Part shown: positions 44,758-57,351 of the stretch, piece after piece
Numbering within the stretch: the stretch's first letter is position 1
How the letters are laid out: every line of letters begins with the position of its first letter
NCBI RefSeq assembly: GCF_026213295.1
Contig: NC_079418.1
Coordinates: 5,809,979 to 5,873,978 of the forward strand
From: Gadus chalcogrammus
Lineage: Eukaryota; Chordata; Actinopteri; Gadiformes; Gadidae
Direction of reading: 5' to 3'
Length of the DNA stretch: 64,000 nucleotides
Program-made: the position numbers and the translations under genes
The notes under the pieces: model-generated
What the model saw: only the letters and a program-made list of their open reading frames with translations
What the model was told of the DNA's origin: nothing
Databases searched by the model: none

Positions 44758-45031
44758 CACTCTCTCTCTCTACCGATCTACCTCTCTGTCTGTATCGCTC
44801 TCTACCTCTCTCTACCTACCTGTCTGTCTGTCTCGCTCTCTACCACTCTCTACCTACCTATCTTTCTGTCTCTCTCTCTGCTTCAACTGCTTGCTCTCTC
44901 GCTCTCTCTCTTCCACCTCTCTTGCTACACTAAATTTCCATCTATAGCGAGAGAAAGAGGGCGAGAGAGGGAGACACAGAGAGACAGAAACAGAGAGAGA
45001 GACAGTGAGAGAGAGGGTAAGAGAGAGAAAT

Positions 45032-45078
<47 letters not shown>

Positions 45079-45105
45079 AGTAGATGTAGAGAGAGAGAGA
45101 GAGCT
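44758..45105. repeat. (ct)n-rich then (ga)n-rich tract
   Basis: The plus strand is ct rich up to about 44935 and then ga rich to 45105. The two halves are roughly complementary and could form a long imperfect hairpin around 44940. Confidence 0.85.
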
Positions 45106-45202
45106 GTGTGATTTTAACTGAAGCACATCGAGGGCCCAGGCAAGAGCTTTCATCAAATAACGGCCTTCTATATATCTATACTGTTTATATATATATATAT
45201 AT

Positions 45203-45623
45203 TAGTGCTGTCAAGCGATTAAAATATTTAATCGCGATTAATCACATTAATGCCATAGTTAATCGCAAATGTTTTTTCTATGCTAAATATCCCTTGATTT
45301 CTTTGTCCCATTAATTTCTCATTTTAATGCTTTTATCAACATGGAGAAGTGCATCGGCTTGCCTTGTGCAAATGTTTTTTTATTGATAACAACATTGGCA
45401 TATACTGATCAAAACAGGACGATACAAAAAAAAAGCCTATAGGGGAATTAAACGATGAACATGCAAACATACTGCCTTGAACATAGCAGTCAGGCTACTG
45501 CTTCTCTGTTTTGAGCCAAGAAAAAAAAAAAAAAAAGAATTGCGTTAATTGCGCGATACAATTTTTAACGCCGTTAAAATTGGTTTGCGTTAACGCCGTT
45601 AATATCGCGTTTAACTGACAGCA

Positions 45624-45626
<3 letters not shown>
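45203..45626. mobile_element. hAT-type MITE (tagtgctgtca ends)
   Basis: Inverted ends tagtgctgtca; the subterminal region is rich in ttaatcgcgatt-like words and gttaacgccgtta. It is inserted in a (ta)n run, so the 8-bp duplication would be atatatat. Confidence 0.85.
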
Positions 45627-45658
<32 letters not shown>

Positions 45659-45939
45659 CTTGCCCGTAAATCCGATTCTGATTGCTAGTGTACAGGCAGC
45701 GCTCCCGTGAGCATATTTATCTACATTTTATCCACGTGGCTTTCCGATGTATAAGTAAACATAGCCCAGAAACGTCTGAATGCACGGTAGATCTGTTGGG
45801 CTTCTTGGAAATTGTGGTCTTTTCTAAACATTGTTTCTGAATTCACTCCTTTATCCGTAGGGACTCGAATGAAAACTGAACCCAAAACAGTTTGTGTATT
45901 TCTTATTTCTTAGTTATATGTCTTTAAAAATGTGCGCCA

Positions 45940-46216
45940 TTATTCTCTCTCTCCCCCTCCCTTCCCCCAACTCCCATTCCTGCCATTCATTCTCCCCTCT
46001 CCGCCCTCGTCCTACCCCCTCCCAACACTCCCCTATCCTCCCCCTATTCCATACTCTCCTACCACCTTCCCCTCTCCCCTCTCTCCCTCCTCTCTCCCCT
46101 CTCCCATCATCCTCTCTCCCCTCCCCCCCTGCCCCCCTCTTCTTCACATCCCCTCTCTCCCCATCCTCCCCCCCTCTCTTCCCAAATCATCTTTGTCTCA
46201 TCTCCCCTCTCCCTTG
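45940..46216. repeat. Pyrimidine-rich (ctcccc)n tract
   Basis: C/T-rich with very few purines, ending in ctcccttgacag, an acceptor-like junction. Confidence 0.85.
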
Positions 46217-46220
46217 ACAG

Positions 46221-46336
46221 ACCTCTCTATAATTACACGCCGGCTGGAGATGACAGAACCCAACAGGGGAGACAGGAAGTCAAAGGACGACGAACAGGAA
46301 GACATCAAACGCATGACTTCGGAGTCACAAACCTAG
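46221..46336 (+). CDS. Possible terminal coding exon, unknown gene
   Basis: Following a long polypyrimidine tract and an ag (ctcccttgacag), one frame is open for 38 residues and ends in a stop at 46334-46336. It is hydrophilic (R-R-L-E-M-T-E-P-N-R-G-D-R-K-S-K-D-D-E-Q, then I-K-R-M-T-S-E-S-Q-T). A second frame is also open. I recognise no homolog. The exon signal is suggestive only, and the pyrimidine tract is itself a low-complexity repeat. Confidence 0.25.
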
Positions 46337-46339
46337 AAA

Positions 46340-46960
46340 TGTGTACCCGATGATCACCGGTTGAACTCCCAGTATAAATCCAGATTACCGTAAAAGACGT
46401 TTGATCAGTGAAGGGCTCGCACTTTGAAAGATAAGAACATTTGAAACGATAAATGTGAAACAAATTTAAACATTGCTCTGCATCAACTGAGTTTCCGATG
46501 GTTTAGTTTGTTTAAGCGTTTCGCATCGCAGCCGTCCACGCTGGGTAAAAAATACTTTGGATATTCCAATTCGAAAAACACAAAACTAATTTTGCCATTG
46601 CAATGATATGAAGTCTCGGAGTCTTTCTATTCTGTAAGACTACTAAATAAAGTGCAAGCAACGGAATATATAAAAATAAATCATATTGCACTTCGGTATC
46701 GGAGTTTCAGTTTCATTGTTTGCGCTTTTCTCAAACGTAGCCGTCGCCAATGCCATCTTAAGTTCCCGCCGCAGCAAAGAAAGAAGCGCACTCGCAACCT
46801 CACGCAACACTGAGGAAAGGGAAAGCAGGAGTAGAAGTTGGAACGTTAAAAGTTAAGAGTTCTGTCAGAAAACGAGTCATGTCACAGAGGTAAGGGGTTA
46901 TTGCACGGAATGGTGATTCACTTTAGTTTGGTTTGAGTTACACTCTTTCCTTAGAGAGAG
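46340..46960. other. Stretch without a gene
   Basis: Complex sequence, no repeat hallmark, no credible exon. Confidence 0.35.
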
Positions 46961-46984
46961 CGAGAGAGAGAAAGAGAGACATCG

Positions 46985-47460
46985 TGTGTGTGATCCGCGC
47001 GTGCGCACGTGTGTGTGCATGTGCGTGTGTGTGTGTGCATGTTCACGCGTCTGGCACACTTGTGTGCATGCGTGAGCCGGTGTCTGGAAATGTGTGCGTG
47101 CATGCATGTTTGTGTGTGCATGTGTGCACGTTTGCGTGCCTTTAGTGCAGTGAGTGCGCGTCTGCATGTCCTGGTGTGTGCGGGTGCGTTCACTGGCGCC
47201 TGTGTGTGTGTCTGCGCCCCTCTGATTACTAAGCATGCCGCGTCCCCTCCAAAATGGCCGCCCGGTATCGAGCGGTCACCGCGGCGACGCAGAGGGACAG
47301 CCCGCCGAATGGAGTCATCATCAGCTCTGAGCTCCGACCCCGGAGAGTGTGTGCGTGTGTGTTCGTGTGTGGTTGTGCATGTGTGCGTGCGTATGGTGCT
47401 TGTCTGCGTTTGAATGTGTGTGTATTGTGTGAGAGTGTCAGCTTGTGTGTTTCTACTTTT
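46985..47460. repeat. Degenerate (gt)n tract with a unique island
   Basis: gtgtgc-type repeats run from 46985 to 47215 and from 47345 to 47455. Between them, 47245-47340 is unique and GC-rich (ccaaaatggccgcccgg), and includes a YY1-like aaaatggccgcc word. Confidence 0.8.
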
Positions 47461-47699
47461 TGTTAATATTTACAATACAGTCAAATAATATTGTTAAACA
47501 ATATTATACAACATTAAAAACAATATTCAAGAGTGATATATTGTTATCCTGCTCATGAAACAAATAATACCATAAACCAAATAAGTATTTATATTTTACT
47601 GTGTTGTAAATATTATTATATATGCAATATTTACATATTGATATCCTGCTCAATAAACCAGTACCATAACCCCCAAAAAGTATTTAAATTTTGCTTGTT

Positions 47700-47960
47700 A
47701 TAAGTTTCCAAACCCAAAGCATTGGCCAAACACTGAGTGTGAATCTGTTTGCCCCAGCGTTTCTCTCACCGTGTCCATGACGGTAATTAATAGGAGCCGG
47801 CTCGTTAATTGGCAGCCAATCAGAGGCCAGACCATGATGTTAACGAGCTCGCCTCGCTCACACACACAGTGTGCGTTAATTGCACAGTAGTTCTGGGAGG
47901 TGAGGTGTAGCTGTGGTGAAAAGCTCTGCATAAAAGAGTCCACTTAGTTATTTTACCACC
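47700..47960. other. Non-repetitive island with clustered homeodomain-like sites
   Basis: The stretch contains ggtaattaatagg, cgttaattggcagccaatc and gcgttaattgc within 150 bp. This density of taat cores, including a ccaat box, is typical of developmental enhancers. No coding signal is seen. It is bounded by (gt)n tracts. Confidence 0.35.
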
Positions 47961-47993
47961 TGCTGCTTGCGCTAAATATATAGCTGGCTGGAG

Positions 47994-47994
<1 letters not shown>

Positions 47995-48064
<70 letters not shown>
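47995..48064. repeat. (gt)n microsatellite
   Basis: About 34 gt units, followed by degenerate gt-rich sequence to 48335. Confidence 0.98.
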
Positions 48065-48065
<1 letters not shown>

Positions 48066-48784
48066 TATGTTGTTTCTGTTTATATATATAGATGGTTTGT
48101 GTGTGTGGGTGTCTGCTTGTGTGAGCATGTATGGCGGCGTGTGTGTGTCTATGTTTGTGTGTCTGTGTGTGTGTGTGTGCGTATGCATGTGTGCATATGA
48201 TATGTTGCATCTGTCTGTCTTCTTGGTTTGTGGTGTGTGTGTCTCTGGTGTGCGTGCCTGTGTGTGTATATAGTATGTGAGTACATGGTATGTGTGTGTG
48301 TGTCTGTCTGTGCGTGCATGCGTGTGTGTGTATATGCAACCCGGTATCACGCCAAGGCTTGAAATAGATACGTTGGTCCACATCGCAAGGCGTGTTCAGT
48401 GTCACGCTTTGCCTGACCAAAGCGTGAGGAGTACACGCTTTCTTCTCCATTCTAAATGAATTTGAGACGTTCTCCTAGCATTTGGTGAAATTGTTACGTA
48501 GCCTATATTAATCTTTATTATCTGAATGGGAAATGCAATATTTTAGGACAGATACACCATTAAACGTGTTTCTAATAACATTTAAGCGAGAAATATACCT
48601 TTTCCTTGCATAATCTCCAGTAAGTGAGTGTGTATGATCTTTATTAATCTTTATTATCTGAATGGGAAATGCAATATTTTAGGACAGATTCACCGTTAAA
48701 CGTGTTTCTAATGACATTTCTAGCGAGAAATGTACTTTTTCTTTCAGTAATCTTCAGTTAGTGAATGTGTATGATCTTTAGTTT

Positions 48785-49245
48785 TATAGTTATTAGGAAG
48801 AGTTTATCGGCTCGCAACCAACGATGTCAGGTTGCCAGGGACGCTGCTTTCGCTAAACTAGCAGCTCACTTGTTTCCTGCATTTGTGTTATTAAACCGTT
48901 ACTTTACGTAACTTTTAATGATATCATCTTGTTAGAAAGACTATATCTGAGAGCCAACCCAGTCGCCAAAAGCATACGTTGACAGTGTACGTTTTCGTGA
49001 ACACTGGATTACGTCGCATTTCATTCATTATTAGGAAGAGTTTATCGGCTCGCAACCAACGATGTCAGGTTGCCAGGGACGCTGCTTTCGCTAAACTAGC
49101 AGCTCACTTGTTTCCTGCATTTGTGTTATTAAACCGTTACTTTACGTAACTTTTAATGATATCATCTTGTTAGAAAGACTATATCTGAGAGCCAACCCAG
49201 TCGCCAAAAGCATACGTTGACAGTGTATGTTTTCGTGAACACTGG
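48785..49245. repeat. Tandem duplication (about 240 bp, two copies) in the left arm only
   Basis: Copies at about 48785-49010 and 49028-49250 start with ttattaggaagagtttatcg and end with cgtgaacactgga. The right arm has a single copy (about 51830-52055). Confidence 0.9.
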
Positions 49246-49267
49246 ATTTCATCATAAAATAGCGTGT

Positions 49268-49396
<129 letters not shown>

Positions 49397-49829
49397 ATGC
49401 ATTTCGCTGCTAAAACTAAACGAAAAAATATTCCCTCAAATTTGATTACTTTCAAAACATTGGCCAAAATGGAATATCTTTTAATTTGGGCTGCTTCTAG
49501 GACATTTTGGGTGGATTTTGAACGGTATGTGGGCAGGACGTTTTTTGCAGGACCTGGCAACCCTGCCCTGTTGCCAGAGGTGCTGAAATGCTCCGGAACA
49601 GATCTGGATCCACCATGGCCAAAAGACTTGTATGCGCCCCCCCTCCTTAAATAAATACTATGGCAGAATAAAGAATAAGTTCATGCATTGTCATTCAACT
49701 TGAACCTGTGTTTATACAGTATAGAGTAGTGGAGGGATGCCGTATGTTGGCCAACCCGGAAGTGAGCGTCGCCCTGGGTTCCCTTGACAACAAGCCAATT
49801 GTTGAATTTTTTTTTTTCAACAATTGGGG

Positions 49830-51336
49830 TCCGACCGGGCCAAGTTTTGCGCGGGGGTCCCAGTTAGGCCCTAGAATAGGGTATTCAAATTTCAGGGCGG
49901 TATGACCTTCGTATCAGAAAAACGGTTTTTCATCCACATTCTGAATCACTAGGTCTTGCAGGCAACACTTCTGAGAGGCTTTGTCCAAATAACAGTCCAT
50001 TAGGGAAAACTTTTTTTCTGTAAGTGCTAAAGCTCCAAATCTCGGATATGTCGTTCTCGGGACGCCGGGAAATGTGTGTAAACATTTTAGCATCCCTAGC
50101 TATCTTGAAAAGGCCGGAAAAGGGGCGTGACCTCCAACAGTACAGTTAATGCACATAAGACAGAGGTTAGTTTCTACTCCCCATTTTTTGTGGGATGGAG
50201 GTGTGCATTTCTGGCTTAAGGTGTGTAGACACAGCTGGCCTGTGGCCACGTTTTTGAAGTCTGGGGTAAAAAGGTCAAAAGGAGCCGGCACCACGCCACT
50301 TATGAGATAACAAAAAGTTAATGTGTATTTCTCTCATAACGTTTTGTCATTATTAAAGAGAGGCCTGATTCTCAGATATGCATGTTGGATGGCTAAGGTG
50401 TAGGTCTTGGAAGAACTTCAGGCCAAAATCTTGCAAGCGAGCCGCTGGGTGAGGTGGAGCACTTGCTGAGTAATTTCCTGTAGGGCTGGAGCCACAGGTT
50501 GAAGCCACAGGTTATGCGTCCTTTGAGACCCCCTTTGATTTATAAGAGACCCCAAGGTATAGCTTACTTAAATGTTCTCAACTCAGTCACCTATTGCATC
50601 ACTTCCTTTAGGGCTTCGGCCTCCTAATTGATCATTGTAGCATAATTGAATGGCCTCTTTCATATATATGATACCTCCACCACTGGGACGTGGCAACAAT
50701 TCTCCAAATCCATATGGGGAGGGGGGGGGATGCTTGTGGACAGTAGGGGTGAACACTAGACATAAATAGGAAGCAAACTCAGGAGGAGGAATGACCTCTC
50801 ACAAATATTTATTCAATCAATTGTTTCAAATAACCCTGCCTCGTTAAATGAGCTTGGTGTTTTGCTTTAAAAAATAGGTAATAGAAGAAGTCTAAACTGT
50901 AGAAAATAAAAACATCCAAGCTGCCTTTTAAGGATACCTTGGAATATCTGTCTATTTTTTAACAATTGGACCATGGTTTACGACAAAAACAACACAATTG
51001 ACGGCAGCTCCTTTGCCGCGGTGTTTTTAGAGCCATGTAAGGATTAGAGGGGGCGGTCGATAGCAACCACCATAGCAACCATAGAATACCACCCTACACA
51101 CAGATTAATTATATGAAAATTATTATGACCATGGAGCCTTTATCTGCATGGGTTTACATTTCGTTCTGTTTAGCATGGAAAAATCGGAGAAACACTCCCA
51201 TTCAGAATGCATTGGTTTACATTTCGTTCTTTGGAGCACGGTTATTTTTATTTATTTATTTTTTCAGTTTTTGAGGAAGTGCTTCAAAAATGCAAGATTT
51301 TCTGCAATAATCCAAAATCCAATGGAAAAACCTGTT
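49830..51336. other. Loop of the inverted-repeat element
   Basis: This is unique loop sequence. Its first 280 bp (gtcccagttaggccctag ... cgggacgccgggaaatgtg) match 61000-61190 and 61340-61400 inverted or direct. The remainder shows no coding signature. Confidence 0.6.
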
Positions 51337-51730
51337 GGCTTGTTGTCAAGGGAACCCAGGGCGACCCTCACTTCCAGGTTGGCCAAGATACGTCATCTCT
51401 CCACCACTCTATACTGTGTAAACACATGTTCAAGTTGAATGATAATGCATGAATTTATTCTTTATTCTGCCATAGTATTTATTTAAGGGGGGGGGGGGCA
51501 TACAAGTCTTTTGGCCATGGTGGATCCAGATCTGTCCCGGAGCATTTCAGCACCTCGGGCAACAGCGCAGGGTTGCCAGGTCCTGCAAAAAACATACTGC
51601 CCACATACCGTTCAAAATCCACCCAAAATGTCCTAGAAGCAGCCCAAATTAAAAGATATTCCATTTTGGCCAATGTTTTGAAAGTAATAAAATTTGAGGG
51701 AATATTTTTTTTGTTGTTTTAGCAGCGAAA

Positions 51731-51789
<59 letters not shown>

Positions 51790-52088
51790 ACACGCTATTT
51801 TATGTTGAAATGCGACGTAATCCAGTGTTCACGAAAACGTACACTGTCAACGTATGCTTTTGGCGACTGGGTTGGCTCTCAGATATACGTGTTTCTAACA
51901 AGATGATATCATTGGATTTCATCAAAAGTTACATAAAGTAACGGTTTAATAACACAAACGCAGGAAACACGTGAGCTGCTAGTTTAGCGAAAGCAGGGTC
52001 CCTAGCAAACTGACGTCGTTGAAACATGCGAGCGAGCCGATAAAATCTTCCTAATAACTATAAAACTAAAGATCAGACACAATCACTA

Positions 52089-52830
52089 GGTGCGTTTCCA
52101 TCCCCCTGATTTTATGCGAACTTTGAAGTATCGAATCAGTAAACGGTGATGGAAACACCAAAATTCACATACAAATCCTGTAATTCGAAAAAAAGTTTAT
52201 CCGCTCGCTTGAGGTGGTTTTTGAGAAATGCGAAAGAGAGTAAATTCGCAAAATGGGAGATGGAAACACACTTTTCGAAACAGCTGTGACGTAGCGAACT
52301 TTGAACACACAGGACTGACAGTCTTTTAGATTTCCGCATAATGACCGGGCATAGCAACCCTGCCAACATCAACGTGTAACGTCATCACCCTATTGTGCTC
52401 TCCCATACGTAAGGCACTCAACGTCCTCCTCGTATTTCCCTTGCTACCACTGTGTACATTGTAATTTCTCTAATTCTTCGTCTACGGATGGAAGTTAAAA
52501 TAGCCAATGATGACTTCACTGAAAGAACAGTTATGACTTGCCCAAGGGAAACCAATTGCTGCTGAATTCCTCTCTCCATGTTTGTTGTTTGTTGTTACTC
52601 TTCTCTATTGGCGGACTAACCGCTTTTTGTTACATTTGTTACAGCTTTTCTACTTCTACCATTTATTATAGCCACGTATCGGCACACATTTTCTGCCTAC
52701 AGCGCCACCTCCAGGCAGAACTAGGGTAGTTACCCGCTCCAAACACTTGATGGAAACGCACCTAATTCGAATTACTTTTTTGCGAACTTTGTAAAGATTT
52801 GCATCACCTTTTAGATGGAAACGCAGCTAC
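52089..52830. mobile_element. MITE nested in the right arm
   Basis: Ends taggtgcgtttccatc and the inverted gatggaaacgcagcta; several tggaaacaca/cgaa words inside. The corresponding place in the left arm (near 48770, cttcagttagtgaatg) is empty, which proves insertion after the arms were duplicated. The target appears to be ta. Confidence 0.82.
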
Positions 52831-53279
52831 TGACTGAAGATTATTCAAGGAAAAAGTACATTTCTAGCTAGAAATGTCATTAGAAACACGTTTAATGGTG
52901 AATCTGTCCTAAAATATTGCATTTCCCATTCAGATAATAAAGATTAATAAACATCATACACATTCACTTACTGGAGATTATGCAAGGAAAATGTATATTT
53001 CTCGCTATAAATGTTATTAGAAACACGTTTAATGGTGTATCTGTCCTAAAATATTGCATTTCCCATTCAGATAATAAAGATTAATATAGGCTACGTAACA
53101 ATTTCACCAAATGCTAGGAGAACGTCTCGCCCCCTGTTGGTGCTATTCCTCCATTCATTTAGAATGGAGAAGAAAGCGTGTACTCCTCACGCTTTGGTCA
53201 GGCAAAGCGCGACACTGAACACGCCTTGCGATGTGGACCAACGTATCTATTTCACGCCTCGGCGTGATACCGGGTTGGT

Positions 53280-54300
53280 ATATGGTATGTGTTGTAGCGG
53301 GCCAGTGGGTGTGGGGTTTCCACGCTACCAAGTTGAGTAGATAAATGACACAACACACAGCAGTTCACGTGCAGAATGGTTTATTTACCTAGTAAATGGA
53401 AACCAGGGTGGGAAAGGGACATCCACCTCCTTTATGCTATCGTCCGTCAAACACCTTCCACCTGTCTCTCTCTCTCTCTGGGCGTACCACACTGCCAGGC
53501 GATCACACAGATCCTGCCTGTCCTTACCTAGCCCTAGCTCCTCTTCCAACTCCAACCTCCCCACATGTCTGTTGGCTAGCCCTCTTAAGCTAGAGCACCC
53601 CTGCTTAATGATCCCCAGGCTCGCCTCGTTAACGTGAGGAAGTCCATAGATGGCTTGGGGGTGGAGCCAGCAGGTTGCCAGACCTACCACTCCCCTCACT
53701 CCTCCCTGGCGTCTGCCACAGTGTGTACATGTTATATGTGTATATGGAATGGTATGGTATTCGTGTGAGTGTGTGTGCATCCGCGCGGGTGTCTGCTTGT
53801 GTGTGTGTATGTGTTTGTCTGCTTGTGTGTGTGCGTGTGTGGTTTGTTTATGTGTGCGTTTGTGCGTGCGCTTGTCTGGAAAGCGAGGTTGGAAAAGCAA
53901 TTGCAGGCGAACAGGACTTCTATAACTGATTGAAAGTGGTCTACACTCTCCTGCTGGCCTGACTGCAGTAGGTTCACTCAGCAAAGCCCACGAGAACCAT
54001 TCCTGTTTTGATACCAGTTAGGGCTTCCCACACAAATATCTTATTTAAATCAATCTATAATTTCACTCATTTATATTTACATACAGGGTGTTTAGTAGAC
54101 GCTTTTGACCAAAAAGATTTACAATAAGTCCATTTGTCAGACGAGAGAGAAACAACAATATATCTCTCTCTTTCGGTTCAGTAAGTATGTCCATAGAACC
54201 ACCAAAGACACCGTCACTTACAGCTAACACCAAAGAGACGAGCTAAAGTAGCTAAGCTAAGAATATTCCTGTTACCCTATAATAAATGATGTCGGCAAAC
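53280..54300. other. Repeat-like sequence without a gene
   Basis: 53290-53720 looks like part of a dispersed element (cctccccacatgtctgttgg and similar). 53760-53880 is gt rich. 54083-54135 holds a V-SINE-like tail on the minus strand (gtagacgcttttgaccaaaa). Confidence 0.4.
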
Positions 54301-54309
54301 ACTGGCAGC

Positions 54310-54312
<3 letters not shown>

Positions 54313-54387
<75 letters not shown>
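54313..54387. repeat. (ca)n microsatellite
   Basis: About 37 ca units. Confidence 0.98.
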
Positions 54388-54388
<1 letters not shown>

Positions 54389-54458
54389 CCTCTCTCCCCC
54401 TCTGTCTCCCTCTATCAACCCTAGCATCCATCTCCCCTCATTTGGCTCCATTAGCCCA

Positions 54459-54483
54459 CCCCCCCCCCCCCCCCCCCCCCCCC
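54459..54483. repeat. Poly(C) run of 25
   Basis: A 25-base uninterrupted C run. Similar runs are at 55470-55482 and 55494-55506. Confidence 0.95.
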
Positions 54484-54551
54484 ATGTCCTCGCTCTTTCT
54501 TCAGCTACGTCCAAACACCCCCGCCTCCACCTCCCCACCCAACCCATTAGA

Positions 54552-54587
54552 GAGAAAGAGAGAGACAGAGACAGAGAGAGAGACGTT

Positions 54588-54627
<40 letters not shown>

Positions 54628-54638
54628 CGTAGAAAGGC

Positions 54639-54714
<76 letters not shown>
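54552..54714. repeat. (ga)n followed by (caga)n
   Basis: A (ga)n run 54590-54622 and an uninterrupted (caga)n run 54644-54714. Confidence 0.97.
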
Positions 54715-54715
<1 letters not shown>

Positions 54716-54789
54716 AACCTCCAAGGCACAGAAGGGAGTTCCAATTGTACTGATAACTTTAAAGCAATTGAACGAATCCCCTAGCAAAA

Positions 54790-55465
54790 TTACTCTGATG
54801 CCACGGCGACGGAATGAGTCACGGACCAAAGATGGAGTGAATTAATAAAGCGGGGCCACAGCCCACTCTGAAGACCAACAACTAGGGACCAGGTTCGCTG
54901 GGAAATAGCGCAAGAGAGAGAGAGGGAGAGAGTGAGACAGACAGACGGAGAGAGAGAGAGAGAGAGACAAAGACCCTCTGTGGATTTGGTCTCCTGTGTG
55001 TGTGTTTGCGTGCGTGGGTTTGAGTCTGCACGTTTGGGACAAAGAGAGATTATCGGATGGCTAGAATGAGCCGCAGGGGTCATTAAAGAACCGCATATCA
55101 GAAAATGTTGTTTATATCGAGCCTTAAAAATTACTTCGGAAACAACGGAACGCACTTCTTATTAAACTTGTTTCCTATCAACGCACGATATCGTTCGTAC
55201 GACCAATAACCATCATCATTGACCCAGCCCCGACGCACAATCAGTAACTGAACAGTATTTATTTTGGATTTCCTTTAACCAGCCTTTGATTCATGCGCGA
55301 AACATACAAGGGCATCCAAACTAATTCTCGAAATCCGGGCAACGTTAGCAATTTGCGCTCATTGCTGTCCGATAAAGAGCTCTGTAACAGTTATTATTCA
55401 CCGTGGCGACTGACAGCCCACATGTACAGAGATGTAACATTTATTCCCTAACAAGATTCAGTCAG
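54790..55465. other. Mostly non-repetitive stretch
   Basis: A short (ga)n tract at 54913-54968. Otherwise it is complex sequence without an exon. Confidence 0.4.
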
Positions 55466-55934
55466 AGCTCCCCCCCCCCCCCCCCACTCACCCCCCCCCC
55501 CCCCCAATTCCCCTCTGGTTTGGAGGACGACAGTAGAGAGCGAGAGAGAGGGGCGAGAGAGAGAGGGTTAAAAATACTCATCAACAACGGCAAATCAATA
55601 TCTAATTACAAGCTGCACATTACGGCACCTCGAGAAGGACAGGGTGCTGGTGGTGGAGGTGGTGGTGTGGATGGAGGTGCTGTGGGTGGTGGAGGGGATG
55701 CTAGAGGTGGGTGTACAGACGAGAGGAGAGGGTGTACTAGAATCAATAGCAACATCGTTTGCATGCTGTCAGCGACGAAGGCCATTGTCCCCTCACCTTG
55801 ACGATCTCTCTCCCTCTCTGTCCCTCTCCCTCTCTCAATTAAATTGAAAAAAGCTTATTAGCATTAGAAATAAACATTTACATTGTGAAAGCAGGTGTTC
55901 AATAAAGTGGTCTCTCTCTTTCTCACTCTCTCTC

Positions 55935-56085
55935 TCAAGACGCCTCACTCTGACTGCTCCTGATGAGTTGGCTGTCGCCTTGAGGGGTCGACACCGCCGT
56001 CGGTGTGTGAATGTGAGTATGAATTGGTGAATGTGTGCATGAAACATTGTATATCACTTTGGATAAAAGCGTCTGCTCAAAGTTT
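55935..56085 (+). mobile_element. Partial V-SINE-type SINE
   Basis: Contains ctgactgctcctgatgagtt, gccgtcggtgtgtgaatgtg and the tail cactttggataaaagcgtct. The tRNA-like head is missing. Confidence 0.82.
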
Positions 56086-56291
56086 ATCTAACTCTGTCCG
56101 TTGGTACATAATCTTTTTGGGTGCATGCTCGTGTGAGCACAAAAATAGGATGCAATCCTTTTGACCTCTTCGACTTCGCTCAGATACCGTCTCTTTCTGC
56201 ATAGGATTTATATATATATTTTAGATTATTTTCAACACAATTGCCGACCTCCAAACAGTAAGATGAATACTTTTCAAAGCCATCTTTGCAG

Positions 56292-56293
56292 AA

Positions 56294-56324
<31 letters not shown>

Positions 56325-56400
56325 TGCACACACACACTCATGCAGGCAAGCAAACACACACACTCAGGCAGGCACACACACACACACACACTCACACATC
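56292..56400. repeat. (ca)n-rich tract
   Basis: Interrupted ca repeats. Confidence 0.93.
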
Positions 56401-56487
56401 CTCGATGACAAAACAATCCAGCAGAAAGTAAATCTCCTTGAAAAACCATCTCTCCTGATTGAGCAACTGAACGCAGGAACCAAGCGC

Positions 56488-56760
56488 GTGTGTGTGTGTG
56501 TGTGTGCGTGTGTGTGTGGGTGTGTGTTTACGCGTGTTTTTGTGTGTGTTTGTGTGTATCCATGCTTGGTTGCGAGCAATTGTGTTTGTTTGTGTGCTAG
56601 CGTGTTTTTGTGAGTGCGTGCATGTGTGTCCGTGTGTGTGTCTCTGTTGGTGCAAGCGTGTGTGTGTGTGTGTGTGTTTGCCTGTGAGTGTTTGCGTGCG
56701 TGTTCGCGAGTGTGTGTGGTACATTCCGGTTTGTGTGCGTGTTCGCGCTTGCGTGTGCAA
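56488..56760. repeat. Degenerate (gt)n tract
   Basis: gtgtgt with many gcgtgc and gttcgcg variants. With 56292-56400 it could pair as an imperfect hairpin around a unique 85-bp spacer. Confidence 0.9.
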
Positions 56761-56829
56761 CACTTTCCAGTCTCCACCGCTCCACCGAAAAACAGCACAC
56801 AATAAAAAAAATGTTATTGTCTCGTCATG

Positions 56830-57035
56830 GAAGCTGCGCGGTTAAACGTGGTACAGTCCGGTCCGGAAGGGTCCATCTATCAGGCAATAAAACCCAGACG
56901 CAGACAGACGGACGGCCGTTGCTCTGCCTGTCGCTTCACTGAAACACGGAGAGGCCGCACATTAATCTCAGCCCCCTGGTCGCCTCGGAGAATTAGCTTG
57001 GCAGGCCACAGTCACCCCGTCGACTCTCGGAGACA
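56830..57035. other. Non-repetitive island
   Basis: GC-moderate complex sequence between gt-rich and ca-rich tracts. It could be a conserved non-coding element. Confidence 0.3.
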
Positions 57036-57037
57036 GA

Positions 57038-57301
57038 CACACACACACTCACAGGCACAAACACACGTGCGCACACACACATTCACAGACACAGGCACAC
57101 ATTCTCGCAGACACACACTTAGAAACACACACACACACATTCGCAGACACTCACACACACACTCTCGCAGACACATGCACACACACACACACACGCAGAA
57201 ACACACACACACCCTCGCAGACAGACACACTTGAAGACACACACACACAAACACTGTCGCAGACGCATGCAATACACACACACACACATACACTCTCACA
57301 C

Positions 57302-57348
<47 letters not shown>
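57038..57348. repeat. Degenerate (ca)n tract
   Basis: acacac with recurrent tcgcagacac words, a 20-30-bp minisatellite-like pattern, ending in a pure (ca)n run (57305-57345). Confidence 0.92.

Positions 57349-57351
<3 letters not shown>

Noticed and set aside
47245..47345. A first exon beginning M-A-A-R-Y-R-A-V-T with a YY1-like site
   Set aside because: The context is suggestive of a promoter, but the frame runs into a (gt)n tract and no further exon could be linked.
47998..48383. V-C-V-C and H-T-H-T frames over (gt)n and (ca)n runs
   Set aside because: These are microsatellite translations. The same applies at 43915-44197, 46898-47413, 49142-49560, 53650-53925, 56161-56845 and 56827-57392.
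53385..53984. A 199-codon minus-strand frame
   Set aside because: It begins in a repeat-like region and crosses ca-rich sequence. It has no domain and no conserved blocks, and it changes composition along its length.
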